64,000 nt of DNA from a virus (IMGVR_UViG_3300042691_019380:28856-92855), one strand, 5' to 3'. Counted from the stretch's first letter, positions 54,601 through 63,889 are shown. The notes: a model not told the origin generated them from the letters alone. A program made the numbers and translations.

Positions 54601-57600
54601 ATGACTGTCGTCTCTGGCTGAGACATGAGACTTGCTTGATTGCTCAGTATGTTGACGGCAAGCCTGTCGAGTTTGTATCGCTTCTCTGTTCCAGTCCCCT
54701 TCTTTGGGCTCGGGAATCCGTCCTTCTTGTATTGCTTATCTCTGGCCTCTGCCCAATCGACAATCTGCTGCGCGATCTCGCCCTTTTGCTTCATTCGCGA
54801 GACCAGCGTCCTGAAACTTCTTCCATCCAGGCCGAGATTCGCGAGTTCCTTGCGGCCAATTGCCCCTGTGGCTGACATCAACTCTGTGCCGTGCTTCTTG
54901 GCTCTGTCCGCTGACGTCTGCGAAACCAACTCTCCGGAGAGACGACCCCACGTTCGCGTGAACCAGATGTCGGCCGTTAAAGCCTCGGTGTCTCCGGTGT
55001 TGTTCGCGAAGAACGGCCCAACCTTCGGGCCAAAGATGCTGAACGGCGGAACTACTTCGGCGACTGCATAACTGTTGGCCTCGTACCGCTCCCCATCGCT
55101 TCCTGGCACCTTCGATAGAAAAAACTTCTCGAAGTCTTTCACTGCGATAGATGGGCCAGAAAACAGACGGCGAGTCTCTTCAAGCCCGACGCGGTCGATG
55201 ATCTTCTGAAGCCTGGAGAAGTTCGTGAGAGTGTTCTGAGCGCCAGCACCAGCCATCGCTACGCCCGCCCCGAGTTTTGCCTTCGACGGGTCTGGCTCTT
55301 CAAAGAACGCTGTCAGCACTGAGTCCGCTCGCAGCATGTTCTCGTATGGGTTCGCTTCTGGAGACGTAAGCGCCTGCGCGGCGCGAAACAGAAACTCGGC
55401 CTGCGGAGAAATGCCGTCCGAAGGCTCACACTCTCCATTGGGCCCCACGACTCCGATGCAAAAACCGGAGGCCGTTTTGCCTCCACGCATGAGCGGCTGA
55501 ACCTCGGCGTACGCCTCGACCTGAGCCTTGCGGTCCTCTGGGCTGTAAAAGTTTGGAGCCACGCCGCGACTCACGGCGGACTCAACCTGGGAGACGATTC
55601 CAGACACCATATACTCGAAGTCTTCGCCGCTTAGCGACTTCGTGGTGTCTATAATCCGGCCGCGATGCTCTGCCTGTCTCGCAAGGAGATGTCTGCCAAC
55701 GTCAAGCGGCTCGATCTCGTCCTTGCCAGCCAGACCGCGAACGACCTTCGCCCCAGGGATCGACGTGGAGAGAATCTTCTTTCCGTTTTCGCTTTTCTTT
55801 GTCGGATTGTTCTGCGACGCTTCGCGAAAGATGTCGACATGACTGTCGCCCGGCCGCCACTTGAGCGGCTCGCGAAACGCCCCTGGCTTCTTCGTCGATC
55901 GAGGCTTCTTGTCCTCGACAGCCGTTCCGCCCCCGTCCTCAGACGCGCAGTCGTTCTTTGGGCCGAACTTTCCGCCGTCGACGCGACCGCAGTCGTCTTT
56001 TCGATACTCAACCCCGACAACAAACTCGCTGCGGTTCTTGTTTCGCTCCTTGAGCCGTTCGAGCATCTTCTTCATCCGCGCGAAACGCTTGTAGCCCGCA
56101 GTAGTCTGGTCGGTGAAGTCGAGCGTCAATTCAATCGTCGACCCGTTCTCGTTCCACCAGCGATCGCCTTCCGGAGTGGCGATCAACTGCTGGACGGTCA
56201 TGCTTCCACTATTGGCTCGTCGCTTCTGCTCTGGGGTAAGTTTGACGTCTTCTTTGATTGAGTCGATGTCCGCGCGATCAATCAGTCCATCGAACCCAAA
56301 CTGCGGCCACAGTCGATACCCCTGCAATGCACTGCCTGAGTTTCCGGCAGCAATCGTGTCGGCGCGAATCGCGCCGGATTCTTCTGCGACAGACAGGGAC
56401 TCGGTCATTCGCTCAAGAACCATACTGACGATCCGCCGCCTGTCGGCCGAGTCGCCTTCGGTGTCGCCGTCGATCGAAGACATGGCGCCTGAGTCGAGAG
56501 ACATGCTGTCGTAGTTGACGACGAGATTCCCATCGTCGTCTTTCATTAGCGACACCATGTTCTTGATATGGCCGAGCCTGCCAGAGCCATCTGGGGCGAC
56601 TGGAATCGACGAATTGACGATGATCGACTCTCCGTACGAGTCGATGCTGATCGAGCCGCCCTGGCGAACGCCTCCGGAGATCGCGACCACGTTCTCGACT
56701 GTCTTTACTCTCCCCATATCAGAGAGAATGCCCTTTAAAGAGTGGACGTCGTTGACGCTGAAAGAGTCCAGAACCTCCGCGCCTTTAAATGGCGGCGACG
56801 CGGAGACTGCCTCGGCATCCATTTCGAGACTGCCGTCGTCGTCGTCGGCTGGCAATGAACTCCCGCCACCGTCGTCGCTCGCGCAGTCGTTGCCTGCTCC
56901 AAAGCGACCGCCTTCGGCGCGGCCGCAGTCTGCCCCGGCCCGGAACTCCGCCTCTTCGTCGAGCCACTGAAAGAAAGACCGCTCTTGATTTCTTTCACGA
57001 AGTTTCTTGAGTTGCGAGACTCGCTTCTGAAACTTGGCGTAGCCAAGACTCTTCTTGTCCGACAGGTCAAGAACCATGCCGAGCGTAGAGCCATTGTTGT
57101 CCCACCAGAGGTCTCCCTCGCGGAACGAAACAAGGTGCTGGACGTTGATGCTGCTATGCGGCAACGCGGCAGCGAGAGCCCCAGCCGAGGGCTTGATGCG
57201 AGTCGCAAACAAGTCGGGCCTCGCGACTCGCATGACTTTCTCAATGACATCCGGCGGGGCCTTAGCCAGGGCGTGCTTGTGGCTCGGCTCAAGCGGGGCA
57301 TCGAATCCGAACTGCGGCCAGAGCCTGTATCCCTTGAGGTCATATTCAGGTCCGCCTGCGGCAGACATCTTGACGCGAGCGATGCCAGAGTTGTCTGCGG
57401 CCATGATGGACTCGATGACCGCCTGCTGCATGAGGCTCGTGGCCTTGGCGACTCGCTCGCGAGTGGCCTTGACCTCCTGAGTTGGAAACATCTCATTGAG
57501 GCCCAAGACATGCTCTCGGCCCTCTTTGTGGACAGTGACGCCGACATGGAAGTAGCCCTCTGAGCCGTCGCCGCTGCGCGAGACCGGGATTTTGTTCTCG

Positions 57601-58976
57601 ACCGAGAGGTACGCACCCATTTCTGGGTGACCGGCGCCAGAAAAAACCACTTCACTGCCACGCACCGTGGCTCCGCCCATGGCGGCGAGATCGTCCAGAG
57701 ACTTGACGCCTGCCTGGGACATGCCCTCCAAGAGAGCCTTCGGGTTGGCGATCTCGACACGGCCAGCCTTCTCTGCTCCCGAGAATGGCGGCTTCTCTTT
57801 GAGATCGTTTCCAGACAAAGACACAGAGTCGTTCGACTCTTTCCACGAGTCGTCGGCTTTGCTCGACGAGCCGCCGCCGTCTGATGCGCAGTCGTTGCCA
57901 GGAGCGAATCGGCCGCCTTCGACCTTCTCGCAGCCGCCGTTGCGGTACTCGACCCAGTCGTCGTCGAGCAGGGCCCTGGCCTCGACGTCAAAGAATGCGT
58001 CCGCCAAGTCCAGGCCACGCTTCGAGAACCGGCCGCGAAGAGAAGTGAACCGCTTCCAGCCTGGGTCTTTGTCGTCGCCGACATTCAGCGACATTTCCAT
58101 CTCGCCGCCGTTCTTCTCCCACCACTCCTGGCCTTCCTTGGTCTCGTAGAGAGACTGGATCGTCAGAGCCCCGGCTGCTTTTTCTTTGCGAGCCCGAGGC
58201 GAGAGAATCTTGTCGGGGATGCCGCTGCCGTATGAATTGAAGAACCCTCTCGCCAGGGACCAAGTGGGCGTGATCCGCTGTCGCGGGATGACGCCATTGA
58301 AGCCCAGGCGGGGCCAGATTCGATATCCCTTGAAGTCAGACGAGTCACGGTTGTCTCCGGCCGCCAGCATCTCGACGCTCGTGACGCCGATCTTCTCGGC
58401 CTGCGTGATGCTCGCGATCGTGCCCTTCATCATGTGGCGGGCGACGGCGACGCTGGCTTTTTGTTTTGCCTCGTCGCTGATCATCAGCATCGTGTAGGAC
58501 ATGACGAGTTCGCCGTCCTCGAAGCGAGTCAGCGAAGCGGCTGTCTTGGCCGCGCCTTCGATGCCAGAGACAGGCATCGTGCTTACGAACGTGACAGTGT
58601 CTTCGATGTACCGATCTGGGTCTTCGCTCCCCATGTACTCGATGATTTCCCGCATCCCGCCGTGTGCGATCACGACGTCAGACTGCGGGTCGATGGCAGC
58701 GCATGCTTTGGCTGCCTGATCGAGAGTCACGCCGATTTCGCGAAGCGACTTGCTGACCAACTCTCCGTCCGAGATGGTCACGGACTTCACGCCAGCGAGG
58801 GACTTCGCCGGGGGCGACTTCTTCAGGTCTTTCCCAGAGATCAGAACCTTTTCCTGCTCTCGCTTCCACGAGTTGTCGACCCTTGGCCCGCCTTCATTGG
58901 CCGAGCAGTCGTTCTTAATGCCGCCGCCTTCGCCCGTCGGGCAGAAGGCCCGGAACTCTTCTTCCAGAAAAATCAC
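51630..58976 (-). CDS. Giant polyvalent virion protein with C-terminal ADP-ribosyltransferase
   Basis: 2448 residues from GTG 58976 (GTGA overlap with the portal stop). Three copies of a WW/FGF module, each followed by a Cys-Gly separator (type II at about residues 350, 685 and 1000), make up residues 1-1010. Residues 1030-1520: a helical domain (FSRLQKIIDRVGLEETRRLF, TWGRLSGELVSQTS). After separator FCPTGEGGGVDNSC: residues 1650-1890, a polyvalent-protein domain (NDLFRVVHDMVAHVRGGYSF, AETFGQNAVYEKTGNY). Residues 1940-2110: a strand domain (LDLRIDIPAFEKHGTYVVTA). After another separator, residues 2340-2448: ART fold with LYRGLSV, SWTTSRGTARSFG and EEAEVIRPP (R-S-E). Likely injected with DNA to modify the host. 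Confidence 0.75.
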   Translation of the reverse strand: MIFLEEEFRAFCPTGEGGGIKNDCSANEGGPRVDNSWKREQEKVLISGKDLKKSPPAKSLAGVKSVTISDGELVSKSLREIGVTLDQAAKACAAIDPQSDVVIAHGGMREIIEYMGSEDPDRYIEDTVTFVSTMPVSGIEGAAKTAASLTRFEDGELVMSYTMLMISDEAKQKASVAVARHMMKGTIASITQAEKIGVTSVEMLAAGDNRDSSDFKGYRIWPRLGFNGVIPRQRITPTWSLARGFFNSYGSGIPDKILSPRARKEKAAGALTIQSLYETKEGQEWWEKNGGEMEMSLNVGDDKDPGWKRFTSLRGRFSKRGLDLADAFFDVEARALLDDDWVEYRNGGCEKVEGGRFAPGNDCASDGGGSSSKADDSWKESNDSVSLSGNDLKEKPPFSGAEKAGRVEIANPKALLEGMSQAGVKSLDDLAAMGGATVRGSEVVFSGAGHPEMGAYLSVENKIPVSRSGDGSEGYFHVGVTVHKEGREHVLGLNEMFPTQEVKATRERVAKATSLMQQAVIESIMAADNSGIARVKMSAAGGPEYDLKGYRLWPQFGFDAPLEPSHKHALAKAPPDVIEKVMRVARPDLFATRIKPSAGALAAALPHSSINVQHLVSFREGDLWWDNNGSTLGMVLDLSDKKSLGYAKFQKRVSQLKKLRERNQERSFFQWLDEEAEFRAGADCGRAEGGRFGAGNDCASDDGGGSSLPADDDDGSLEMDAEAVSASPPFKGAEVLDSFSVNDVHSLKGILSDMGRVKTVENVVAISGGVRQGGSISIDSYGESIIVNSSIPVAPDGSGRLGHIKNMVSLMKDDDGNLVVNYDSMSLDSGAMSSIDGDTEGDSADRRRIVSMVLERMTESLSVAEESGAIRADTIAAGNSGSALQGYRLWPQFGFDGLIDRADIDSIKEDVKLTPEQKRRANSGSMTVQQLIATPEGDRWWNENGSTIELTLDFTDQTTAGYKRFARMKKMLERLKERNKNRSEFVVGVEYRKDDCGRVDGGKFGPKNDCASEDGGGTAVEDKKPRSTKKPGAFREPLKWRPGDSHVDIFREASQNNPTKKSENGKKILSTSIPGAKVVRGLAGKDEIEPLDVGRHLLARQAEHRGRIIDTTKSLSGEDFEYMVSGIVSQVESAVSRGVAPNFYSPEDRKAQVEAYAEVQPLMRGGKTASGFCIGVVGPNGECEPSDGISPQAEFLFRAAQALTSPEANPYENMLRADSVLTAFFEEPDPSKAKLGAGVAMAGAGAQNTLTNFSRLQKIIDRVGLEETRRLFSGPSIAVKDFEKFFLSKVPGSDGERYEANSYAVAEVVPPFSIFGPKVGPFFANNTGDTEALTADIWFTRTWGRLSGELVSQTSADRAKKHGTELMSATGAIGRKELANLGLDGRSFRTLVSRMKQKGEIAQQIVDWAEARDKQYKKDGFPSPKKGTGTEKRYKLDRLAVNILSNQASLMSQPETTVMRSNMIRVMREAAKRTGVSVAYMQDILWQDEQDTWGMLGSRTTTVPGVPSLYSDVIRKIVNEPQNLHDRRRESKRSLGDVEEPMPLPFYGDQKGGFEQAAYDGFMSEISDDEFADLAVEFLRRNAKKESRAFCPTGEGGGVDNSCGSDDGSSAGTSSSSRSPESMPRSFPRGSAKFRDAIDSVSPSPKSIWDRSRGRADTPPEKVITAAADEQGSSGASLTPEAEASYKDLIDEIGRQYEALTAAGLKAKAWKGEGEPYGDPPGSTKPNSDKMREEVAKTGEFSFFMTDKGFGTGAATPDHPMLRETKYKTADGEPMIANDLFRVVHDMVAHVRGGYSFSANGEYNGMLTHASTLPESAWPALFAETFGQNAVYEKTGNYAPQNAYASKVGPEIIKAELAKRNRKVRRAIDAEYESDEPLGYQHRKVRPWLMKGAAESRAYCPTGDGGGIDNSCSASDKGKEPIPAGDKSLKSYEPFTPAESSRNSDFAILPSDEDAISSLKEPQREKYGAHRTLPAGYLLDLRIDIPAFEKHGTYVVTAHEHVNGAGVGAAIGYDSIIRLKGDVDFRVGETAATKIARGKTNKNTHSTVKGKFDPSREIPEDIDDWTPVGYNPKTATYYYDKRNGKEIVGGVDSISVGNSVFVRIPKYGNGRDPSSPPRNAKTDYRSADCGRDESGRFGQDNKCQEEGDGTSDETSGDFRTEADKRETAETFKSDAGDILVVDRRDTSTPDYLDEIEGHGRDLGLGVTFEAARQLQPDSDIETGWGPLEAYTGKAYGYFTGFSSDGSDEIDTYGAEYGAIDDYAADDLKREKKIENEERWKSLDKKEEFGERWDSMTDEERQKEQEDWLWKENELIDEEIDQLREEARSVAAEQMSKDFQKAVARETIECCLQLYRGLSVDAHEAEQMLKWGYVFHDSVNSWTTSRGTARSFGANRLLLVARKPRVGYVYSQNTREEAEVIRPPSKMRITGAVRTKTGMVFYVDEDKDY

Positions 58977-61705
58977 AGCGAGAAAGCCCCGTTCGTGATG
59001 CGAGACAAGAGAGACATGACGTCGCTGTCGTACTCCTTGCCAGCCCACGAGCCAGCAATGACTTCAGCGACGAACTCGCGGCTGCCGGTGGCGGCGTAGC
59101 GAGAGACGCGAGTTGCGACGCTTCGCGACTCCTCGTCTTCAAGAGACACAGACGCCTCGTATGAGTCAGCGTCTGCGATCGCGTGGTGGCGATGCGCGAG
59201 TTCGTGCAGAAGCGGATTCGGCTGGGACAGCCATCCGCGAGCAGCGGCCAGACGAAACGACGCTGCGACTTCTTCTGTCAGAGATTCAGACACGTAGATC
59301 GTGTCTGTGTCGCGGTCGTACTCGGCGATCGCGCGGGCCTCGGCCTGGGGCCTGAAGACGACGTCAGGCACATCGACGTCGCCTGTTGATCTCAGTTCTC
59401 GGACGAGGGCTTCGACTGCTGCTGCTGTCTGGCCGCTCGCTCGGCTCGCACCCTCTCTCGGGCCTCGTTCAGCGCCTTCGCGATTTTCTCTGCTGACGCC
59501 CCCGCCGGGAAGTCGAATCGAACGGGCTTGCTTGGGCCTTGTTCGTCGGGCATCGTACTCTTCCTTTCTGATTTCTCTCTTCTCGTTCAAATCCCATATC
59601 GCGAGTTGATCCGTGGATTCAGCGGAGTCAATCGCATCGTCAATGCTATCGAACTGCTCAGAGAGGTCAAGGTAAATCTTGTCGGAGTCACCGTCGATCC
59701 ATCCTCCAACGTGCAGTGCTGGCCTAGCCTCGAACTGAGACTTGTTGTCGTCCATGAACTTGGCGATCAACTCTCCGGTGACTTGCTCCTTGGAGTCGAT
59801 CACAACTTCAGCAGCCTTAACGACGCCGACCATGTAGCCAGTCGTCGGGCTGTCTTCAGTGACGGGATGAATCGAGAAGCCGTTCGTTAGATCAATAGAC
59901 TTTCTCGCTTTTTCTGCGATCCTCTCGGCCTTGTCTTTGTCGACTCCAGACTTCGACTCAGACTCAGACTCAGACTTGGAGCCGCCGCCTGTCTCGGGGC
60001 TGCACGTCGGATCGACGCCGCCGCCTTCGCCAGTGGGGCAGAAGGCGCGAGACTCCGGCATGCTCAGTTTCTCTTCTGGAATGATCCAGAGTTTGCAGAT
60101 CGCATTCGGCGAGATAACGCCCTTCACGATCTCGCACGAGCCGCCTTCTTCGTAGTAGATGCAGTTCCGGCACGAGATGCCGCGAGACGCGAACGGGTTC
60201 TGCTCCATGTAGTGAGCGCCGCTCGCCCCCTGCTGCGGCCAGCGTCCGTTCTCTTTGACGATCGCTTCCTGGGCGTCATAGAGGGCTTGGTTCTGCGGCG
60301 AGAGGGCTCGCTTCTCTTCGATCGCCTCTTCCATCTTTGGCTTGGGCTCAGACTTCTCGCCCTGTTCAGCCTCGTTGGGGGCCTTGCCAGTCTTGACTTC
60401 CGGAAGACTTGGGACGCCTCCCTGGGCTGGCGGCGGAGGGCCGCCAGGAGGTGCCGCCATCGGGTCTGGCTTAGGCTTGACCGCGTCCTCCAGCGTCTGC
60501 ATGTTCATGCCGACGAAGTGCTTGTCGCCATTTTCGAGCGGCGGCATGTTTTCGAGACGACGACAGTCGTTGATCGAAAAAATGCCCAGATTCGTCATCG
60601 TGGAGTAGTACGACGCGCGAGAGTTGGAGTCGCCTCGCATCAGGCCGCGAACGTCGAACTCGGCCACGAAGAGATCGTCGTTGTAGATCAGAGACCGAGA
60701 GATGGCACTCTCGATGCGACGCAGCCACGGCACGAGCGTGTACGTGACGAAGTCTTGGCCTTCGATCTCAGGGTTTCCGCCAGACTGGCCCTGAACGAGC
60801 CTGACCGGCAGCCTGTAGACCCTGGCGATCTCCTCGGACTGGAATCGCCGTGTCGACTCGAACTGGGACTGTTCAGCAGTGAAGCCGACGGGCTCGACTT
60901 TTAGGCCGTTGGTCAAGATCGCAGTCTTGTACGCCCGGTCGACCCCACGATGGAGTCTCTCCCAATTGTCTCGCAGTCGCTCTGCGGCCTCGGGGGAGAG
61001 AGAACCGTCCGTCTGAAGCACGATGCCGGGACGTGCAGAGTTGGCCCAGAACTTCGCGGCGTGAATCTCGCACGCTCTCGCCAGGGCGATCGCCTCGCGG
61101 GCGACCTCGACCGGGACCATGCCCTTGATGCCGTCGGGCTCGGCGGTCCACCGGACGTGCATGATCTGGTCTTGCGTGTACGGCTCAAGTCTCCCGTTCT
61201 CCGGATTCGTGTACATGTACCGGAGTCGGCCGTTTTCAAGCCGCTCGACGTCCATGCGGGACGGGTGGAGGTTGATGAGTTCAGAGACAGCGCCATATCG
61301 GCCAGACTTGATCTGCGTGTAAGAGTTCCCCCACAGGCACAAGTTCATAACCATCTGCTCGAAGAACTCGAACTTGGTCTGCCAAGAGTTTGGAGCAAAA
61401 GCCAAGACTCGGTACAGGGGGATATCCCTGGCGATATCTTTGCTCCCGCCTTCGCCTCGCCTGTAGACATGCAAGGGCAGGGCACTGATCGTCTCGGCGA
61501 GAATGCGGCAGCAGGCCAGGACGACCGTCGACTGGAGAGCAGTCTCGGGCGTGACCCTGACTTCCGACTCAGTCCTCCACCGGCCGCCGTAACTCTCGTC
61601 CGAGAGCAAGAAGTTGTTCCACGAGATGCCGCGAATCTCGGGCTCAGACAGCCCGCGCTCTGGTGTCCAGACAATGTCGGACAGGGCCCTGTTCTCTTCG
61701 CTCAT
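58973..61705 (-). CDS. Portal protein fused to Cys-rich and HExxH peptidase domains
   Basis: 910 residues from ATG 61705 with AAGGGG upstream. Residues 1-440 are an HK97 portal (ALQSTVVLACCRILAETISA, LPLHVYRRGEGG, PYTQDQIMHVRW, FQSEEIARVYRLPVRLVQGQ). Then a Pro-rich linker, a four-Cys segment CRNCIYYEEGGSCEI ... AICKLWIIP, a separator FCPTGEGGGVDPTC (about residue 552), a small strand domain, and from about residue 750 a domain with LLHELAHRHHAIADADSYEA, a zinc-peptidase HExxH site. Portal fusions of this kind are uncommon; the peptidase could act in maturation or in the host. Confidence 0.8.
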   Translation of the reverse strand: MSEENRALSDIVWTPERGLSEPEIRGISWNNFLLSDESYGGRWRTESEVRVTPETALQSTVVLACCRILAETISALPLHVYRRGEGGSKDIARDIPLYRVLAFAPNSWQTKFEFFEQMVMNLCLWGNSYTQIKSGRYGAVSELINLHPSRMDVERLENGRLRYMYTNPENGRLEPYTQDQIMHVRWTAEPDGIKGMVPVEVAREAIALARACEIHAAKFWANSARPGIVLQTDGSLSPEAAERLRDNWERLHRGVDRAYKTAILTNGLKVEPVGFTAEQSQFESTRRFQSEEIARVYRLPVRLVQGQSGGNPEIEGQDFVTYTLVPWLRRIESAISRSLIYNDDLFVAEFDVRGLMRGDSNSRASYYSTMTNLGIFSINDCRRLENMPPLENGDKHFVGMNMQTLEDAVKPKPDPMAAPPGGPPPPAQGGVPSLPEVKTGKAPNEAEQGEKSEPKPKMEEAIEEKRALSPQNQALYDAQEAIVKENGRWPQQGASGAHYMEQNPFASRGISCRNCIYYEEGGSCEIVKGVISPNAICKLWIIPEEKLSMPESRAFCPTGEGGGVDPTCSPETGGGSKSESESESKSGVDKDKAERIAEKARKSIDLTNGFSIHPVTEDSPTTGYMVGVVKAAEVVIDSKEQVTGELIAKFMDDNKSQFEARPALHVGGWIDGDSDKIYLDLSEQFDSIDDAIDSAESTDQLAIWDLNEKREIRKEEYDARRTRPKQARSIRLPGGGVSRENREGAERGPREGASRASGQTAAAVEALVRELRSTGDVDVPDVVFRPQAEARAIAEYDRDTDTIYVSESLTEEVAASFRLAAARGWLSQPNPLLHELAHRHHAIADADSYEASVSLEDEESRSVATRVSRYAATGSREFVAEVIAGSWAGKEYDSDVMSLLSRITNGAFSL

Positions 61706-61715
61706 CGCGACCCCT

Positions 61716-63332
61716 TCACAGCAAGATGATCTCCGGATCGGGCGTCTTCGGAGTCGCCTCTGCGTCGCTGGCAAGGGCCAGAGCCATCACAAGGGCGACC
61801 ATCCCGTCCACTCTGGCAGGGCTCATGGCAGCAGGCTTGGCGATCTTGATGTAGCCGTCGGCGTTCGTCTTCGTCGTGCAATTTCCGGCCATCCAGTTCA
61901 AGATCGGGTTGTCGCTCGTCCGCAGGCGTCCCTGCGAGATGAGCCCGTCCAGGGCGCGTGTCGGCGCGTTCATCGCCGAAAAGTTCTGGCTAAACCCTAT
62001 CACGTTCAAGCCTTCGGCCTGAAGTTGCTGGACGAGGTAGTGCGAGTTGTGGGGGTCGGTGGCGATCCGCCTGACAGTTCTCTCTTTGGCGAACTTCAGG
62101 ATGTCTCGCTTGATGAACTCGTAATCACACGTGTCGCCTGGGGTCAGCACCAAGCCTGTCTTGGGGTCTTTCGCCCACTGGATATAGGGAACTTCTTCGC
62201 GTCTGGTGTCGGCGTTGTCGGCCGGAATCCAGAACTTGCAGATCACGTCAAACACTTCGTCGTTGGCTTTCGAGACAGCCACGAAAGCGTTGACGTCCCA
62301 GGTCTGGGCAAGGTCAAGACCGGCGTACCAGACTCGCGAAGAATCAAGCGGCCCCGAGTGGCCCTTACACTGCTCCCAGTGGGTCAGGTTCACGAACTTC
62401 TCGGTCCCCGCGACCCAGACATTAAGTCTGTACCGCAAGAACGAGGACAGCCGGGATGGAGACTGCTCGGCCTCCCGCACGTCAGCCTTGAAACTCTCCT
62501 CGTCCATCGTGACGCCGAAAGACGGGTTCGCGGCACGCCAGACAGCCGGGTCTCGGTAGTCATCGTCAGCCGTGGCTGCGGCGATATAAGCGAAGTACTG
62601 CGGGTCGAGACTTGGGTCTTGCATGACCTTCAAGGCATGCTCGTGCTGCTCGTAGCAGATCGAAGACCTGTCAAATCCAGCCGTCGTGATCGCCAAGACG
62701 AGGCTCTGGCTTCGAGAAATACCGCCGTACCGGATGGCGTCCCAGAGTTTCCGGTCTTTGGCCGAGTGCAACTCGTCGTAGCACAGGGAGTGGATGTTCA
62801 AGCCCTCGGCCCGGTGCGAGTCGCTCGAAATAACCCGCCAGAACGAGTTCGTCGGCACGCAGGCGATCGTCTTCCGAGAGTCGACGATCTCCAGTCGCTT
62901 GGACAAGTAAGGGCTGGACCGGACAAGTTCCGCCATTTGCTTGTAGACGATCCCGGCCTGATCCCGAGACGTAGCCGCGCCGAAGCACTCCGCTGCGGGC
63001 TCGGAGTCGGCCACGGTCATGTAGAGCGAGATGCCTGAGAGCAGGGTGCTTTTGCCGTTCTTTTTAGGAACTTCGATGTACCCGACCCTGAATCTCCGCT
63101 GGTCGTTGTCGACACGCATCCAGCCGAAGAGTTCCTCGATCACCTCGTCCTTCTGCCAGGGCAGGAGAGTGAACGGCTTCCCGGCGAACTGACCCTTGGA
63201 ATGGATCAGAAAGTTCTCGAAGAAGCCGACGGCGTGAGCCGCCTTGGCCTCGTCGAAGTAGTAGTCGTAGCCGAGACTAAGCGCCTCGGCTTTTGATATA
63301 CGCTTCCAGCGGGTCTTCTGGGGCAGCGGCAT
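61716..63332 (-). CDS. terL: Terminase large subunit
   Basis: 538 residues. Walker A region YIEVPKKNGKSTLLS (about residue 100), Walker B SLCYDELHSAKDRKLW, ATPase coupling SLVLAITTAGFDR, and nuclease acidic residues in WYAGLDLAQTWDVN and IATDPHNSHYLV. It matches HK97/YmfN-type TerL. The start overlaps the TerS gene by 56 bases; MPLPQKTRW has no strong Shine-Dalgarno, so a slightly later start is possible. Confidence 0.95.
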   Translation of the reverse strand: MPLPQKTRWKRISKAEALSLGYDYYFDEAKAAHAVGFFENFLIHSKGQFAGKPFTLLPWQKDEVIEELFGWMRVDNDQRRFRVGYIEVPKKNGKSTLLSGISLYMTVADSEPAAECFGAATSRDQAGIVYKQMAELVRSSPYLSKRLEIVDSRKTIACVPTNSFWRVISSDSHRAEGLNIHSLCYDELHSAKDRKLWDAIRYGGISRSQSLVLAITTAGFDRSSICYEQHEHALKVMQDPSLDPQYFAYIAAATADDDYRDPAVWRAANPSFGVTMDEESFKADVREAEQSPSRLSSFLRYRLNVWVAGTEKFVNLTHWEQCKGHSGPLDSSRVWYAGLDLAQTWDVNAFVAVSKANDEVFDVICKFWIPADNADTRREEVPYIQWAKDPKTGLVLTPGDTCDYEFIKRDILKFAKERTVRRIATDPHNSHYLVQQLQAEGLNVIGFSQNFSAMNAPTRALDGLISQGRLRTSDNPILNWMAGNCTTKTNADGYIKIAKPAAMSPARVDGMVALVMALALASDAEATPKTPDPEIILL

Positions 63333-63741
63333 TCGAGACCTTCATGGTCGACCTCGCGGCGGCGGTCATTCCGAACTGCTGCTCGATTCGCATCAGTTCC
63401 GCCGGGAGAGTCTTGAACAGCGACCCCTCCGCTGTCAGTTGGGAGTACCCAGTCTGAGTCAACTGGGTCATCCCGTTCTCTTGGACATGTTTCACGACGT
63501 AGAGCCACTGCTCGTGGAGGAGGCAGTATCGCTCGATCACGCCTCGGTCAGCCTGGGTGAACACGCCCATGTTGAAGAGCAGGGGAGCGATCTCGTTCCA
63601 CTTCTCCAGGGCTGGACCGGCGAGCCGGGGAGGAGGCGAGATGTCGGCCGGAGGCGGCTTGGGCTCGTCAGCGTTGATCGTTCGCTGGCCGGGATTGCCC
63701 CGGAGAACCTTGAGGCTCGTCGGTACTGGAGGTCTTCCCAT
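63277..63741 (-). CDS. terS: Terminase small subunit, P27-like
   Basis: 154 residues. MGRPPVPTSLKVLRGNPGQR and INADEPKPP are the P27 family hallmark start; PRLAGPALEKWNEIAPLLFN and LTAEGSLFKTLPAELMRIEQ follow. It recognises phage DNA for packaging together with TerL. The stop of a small ORF is only 1 base upstream. Confidence 0.9.
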   Translation of the reverse strand: MGRPPVPTSLKVLRGNPGQRTINADEPKPPPADISPPPRLAGPALEKWNEIAPLLFNMGVFTQADRGVIERYCLLHEQWLYVVKHVQENGMTQLTQTGYSQLTAEGSLFKTLPAELMRIEQQFGMTAAARSTMKVSNAAAPEDPLEAYIKSRGA

Positions 63742-63742
63742 G

Positions 63743-63889
63743 TCAGGCTGGATTGATCGAGACGATGTCCTTCATGTCGATTCCGTACTGGGCCTGCACG
63801 AGCAGCCTCGCCCGATACATGGACGTCGCGGGGACGACCGCGAACGTCTGCTCGCCCTTGAACCGGAACCGAACGATGTACTTCTTCAA
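63743..63889 (-). CDS. Possible 48-residue protein upstream of TerS
   Basis: TTG-started frame LKKYIVRFRFKGEQTFAVVP, then YRARLLVQAQYGIDMKDI. It looks like a small alpha-beta phage protein. It is preceded by a 19-codon frame (63886-63945, ATG) whose stop overlaps it as TTGA, so coupled translation could make it. No Shine-Dalgarno is evident for the TTG. The remaining bases to 64000 show no gene. Confidence 0.4.
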   Translation of the reverse strand: MKKYIVRFRFKGEQTFAVVPATSMYRARLLVQAQYGIDMKDIVSINPA

